Assembly (NCBI GenBank): GCA_914767715.1
Contig: OU612066.1
Span: 24,032,283-24,096,282, forward strand
Source: Membranipora membranacea
Lineage: Eukaryota; Bryozoa; Gymnolaemata; Cheilostomatida; Membraniporidae
DNA length: 64,000 nt
Direction: 5' to 3'
The notes under the pieces were generated by a model. It worked only from the letters and a program-made list of their open reading frames with translations, was not told where the DNA came from and made no database searches. Made by a program: the position numbers and the translations under genes. Of this stretch, positions 61,979-64,000 are shown piece after piece. Within the stretch, counting starts at the first letter, position 1, and every line of letters begins with the position of its first letter.

Positions 61979-64000
61979 TTACGAGCAGACAACACACGTC
62001 AGCTGCCTGTCTGGTACATATGGAGGGCAATGGGCGGTGCGGCCGTGACCAGAACAATCGGGCTTGACGAAATAGAACAGAGCTCCATTAGAGCTGTCAC
62101 TATTTCCAGTGATGTACTCCGGTGAAGCATCCACACATTCATAAGTAGTAGGGTATCGGTCGCTCGCAGTACGGGCTGCCATCAGGTAACCTTCAAATAA
62201 TAATCAACATATGAATAACTTAGCATTAGTGCATGTGGGAATCAGGCTAAAATTCCCCCCTTTATAGATCTTCATTCATCTTTATATTTTTATGAATATA
62301 TATACATCTTTATATGAATGAATTATTGTTAGTGCATCTCTCTAGCCTGGGCAGGTTGTCTGGGTGGGTGGGGGGCCCCTGCCCATCCAGACAGTCCTCT
62401 CAGGCTAACATTTCACACTTCGTAGGTCTTTCTTTTATTCATCAAAGCTGTCATTGGAATCAACAGTTTACAATTGCTTTGGGATGTTGTCAGTCCAAAT
62501 TAATAGTTCGGTCAAAATAATCAATCCAAATTTTTGCAGTATGAGCTGGCTCTAGCTTTATAGCCAGTTCCTCTAGCCTGTCTTGACAAGCTTTGTTGGC
62601 ATGGGTATGTTCCCCTCGTATACTAACAAAGCTTGTTATGACAGGCTAAGCTCCCCTTGACAAAGTATTGACTCACCCTCATATTCCTTGTTCCAGCCTC
62701 GAGGGCAGCTCCGCTTTGCAGGGATCATCAGAGCTGAGCCATAGGTGTGACATCTGGCGCAGGGTACATTTTTGTGCTCTGCAGAGTTTGGAAAAACGCC
62801 AAGACTGTAAGACTTGTATTCTGCACCAGAAATTGTCGAGTGATATCCACCAGAAGCATATCTATTATACTCAGGGTCAAGCGGCATGCACTGATAGTTG
62901 CTTCCCCCTCCTCCGGTGTTATAGTTTGTACCAGCAGCAAACCCTGAAACAAATAAACAGCTCAAAATATTATACTCAGAATAGTTGTGGAAATGATCGG
63001 CTGAATGTCCTTGAAAAAGCAAAGCAGGCACTTCAGCTTGGCATAAATAGCAGAATTTGGTTATATTATTTCGATCTGAAATCTGAATCTAAAATAATTT
63101 TTTGGTCACAGTGCATCAAGGAAGGAGCCTTTATATCATCCTGTCCCTTTTGCACCAATTCAATTTGGATCTTTAGCTATTTTTGTATCAAGCCGATTGC
63201 CTGTATTTCACAGTTGTATATGTTATCATAGCAGTGTTACAACACCAAATATAGAGACTGTATAATGTACTTTGCATGCTGCTGCAGTTACAGACTATTG
63301 ATTAGCTATAAGTCACTGTTATGATGACAGTATATTCAATGTCTTAAATTGTTGCCGTACACTTTTTGTGTAAGGAGTTGTCTTAACAACATCAATGTGT
63401 ATACATCTCTCAATTACTTTGCACAGCCCTCATTCTGGTATACTAATTATTGCCTTACCTTCATAAATCAGTGTAGATCTTGCGGGACATGACGTACGTC
63501 CCCACCTTGTGTACACTGAGCCACTATTGTCACCAGAAGCTGCTGATCTCTCCTTTCTCTCAGACTTATCTTCCACCTGAAATAATCACATAAGGTTAAA
63601 CAATGTAAACCTCAGATCGCATCAACACTGCAGATTTTTTTGTTAAATTATTTGATCGGATTTTTGTCTTTATTATGAGCTATCATCCAAAACGCAGATT
63701 CTTTGTTGCTCCCAGTAGTAGCTTATATAATTTAATTAATGTCAAATCCAAACTTGGCGTAACCAAACGTTTTTATGAGATATTTTGTCTCTGAAATTTA
63801 AAATGGCCCATGGAAAATAAGTTTCCCCTCTCCCCTGCAACTCCCCCCGGCTTTATGGTTTGGCCAAGTGCATGATATAAGAGAAGGGGAGGATAATACT
63901 CAGAATTATGTATGAGGGATATAACCAAACAAATGCTGCAAAGTGCATAGGCTAGGTGCAAATATGACTCACCAGATCGTCTATTTTCATCTGGAGGTCG
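61979..64000 (-). CDS. Short-chain-collagen-C4-like protein, copy B (5' end beyond window)
   Basis: Exons at 61979-62190, 62677-62943, 63459-63576 and from 63973 to the window end correspond to exons 5, 4, 3 and 2 of copy A, with the same phases and splice sites. The reading frames are open throughout the visible part, and all domain cysteines are kept (CARC, RSCPRGW, CPPYVPD, CVVC). Differences from copy A are mostly single residues. The signal-peptide exon lies outside. It appears functional, unlike the neighbouring CIMAP2-like copy. Confidence 0.8.
62575..62647. repeat. AGCCTGTC hairpin element, copy B
   Basis: Same position and structure as 46126-46198, with arms beginning AGCCTGTCTTGACAAGCTTTG. 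Confidence 0.7.

Larger units (their letters stand above)
48836..64000. repeat. Tandem segmental duplication, copy B (runs off the window)
   Basis: Same order and orientation as copy A. It lacks A's 2.2-kb hAT-like element, the large foldback, the 416-bp hAT MITE and the 4-kb segment, and carries its own insertions at 48931, 50446 and 54348. Several intron blocks (for example A 43265-43608) are deleted. Confidence 0.9.

Overview
The window is nuclear DNA from an animal. It is AT-rich, its genes are split by GT-AG introns, and it is crowded with small DNA-transposon relics. The gene content (SLC35B3, GT31 glycosyltransferase, ODR4, DCUN1D3, a sperm-tail PG-rich repeat protein, caspase-like domains, short-chain-collagen-C4-like proteins) points to an aquatic invertebrate. 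A sponge or cnidarian is most plausible, but the species cannot be fixed from the sequence. Exon models were built by hand from splice signals, reading phase and protein similarity, and each complete model sums to an intact reading frame.

Positions 1-20000 are single copy. They hold the 3' end of an unrecognised gene (+, ends 2917); SLC35B3 (-, 3859-9040) with a complete intronless GT31 galactosyltransferase nested in one of its introns on the other strand (5387-6544); ODR4 (-, 10585-15872); and DCUN1D3 (+, 17158-18006), head to head with ODR4.

Positions 20576-64000 are dominated by a large tandem duplication. Copy A runs from about 22217 to about 48740; copy B runs from about 48836 past the window end. 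Each unit carries a CIMAP2/LEXM-like ciliary gene on the minus strand. Inside that gene's giant intron, on the plus strand, lie a four-transmembrane (MS4A-like) module, a caspase-like domain and a tRNA-Gly(TCC). Each unit ends with a short-chain-collagen-C4-like gene (-). Copy A of the ciliary gene is complete, with 11 exons and 613 codons across 24 kb. Copy B has lost its last three exons and carries a stop codon and a MITE in exon 8.

The most unusual feature is the plus-strand gene in each unit. The four-transmembrane exons end in phase 1, the first caspase exon has no start codon and begins in the matching phase, and the joined frame is open in both copies (408 and 400 aa). I infer a membrane-anchored caspase-like protein. 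Between the copies the membrane half has diverged strongly while the caspase half is nearly identical.

The two copies also act as an insertion/empty-site experiment. They reveal hAT-type elements with 8-bp target duplications, pogo-like elements with a CENP-B-type helix-turn-helix fragment, a tRNA-like module shared by both element types, palindromic MITEs, 26-54 bp micro-elements, and a 4 kb gene-bearing segment present only in copy A.
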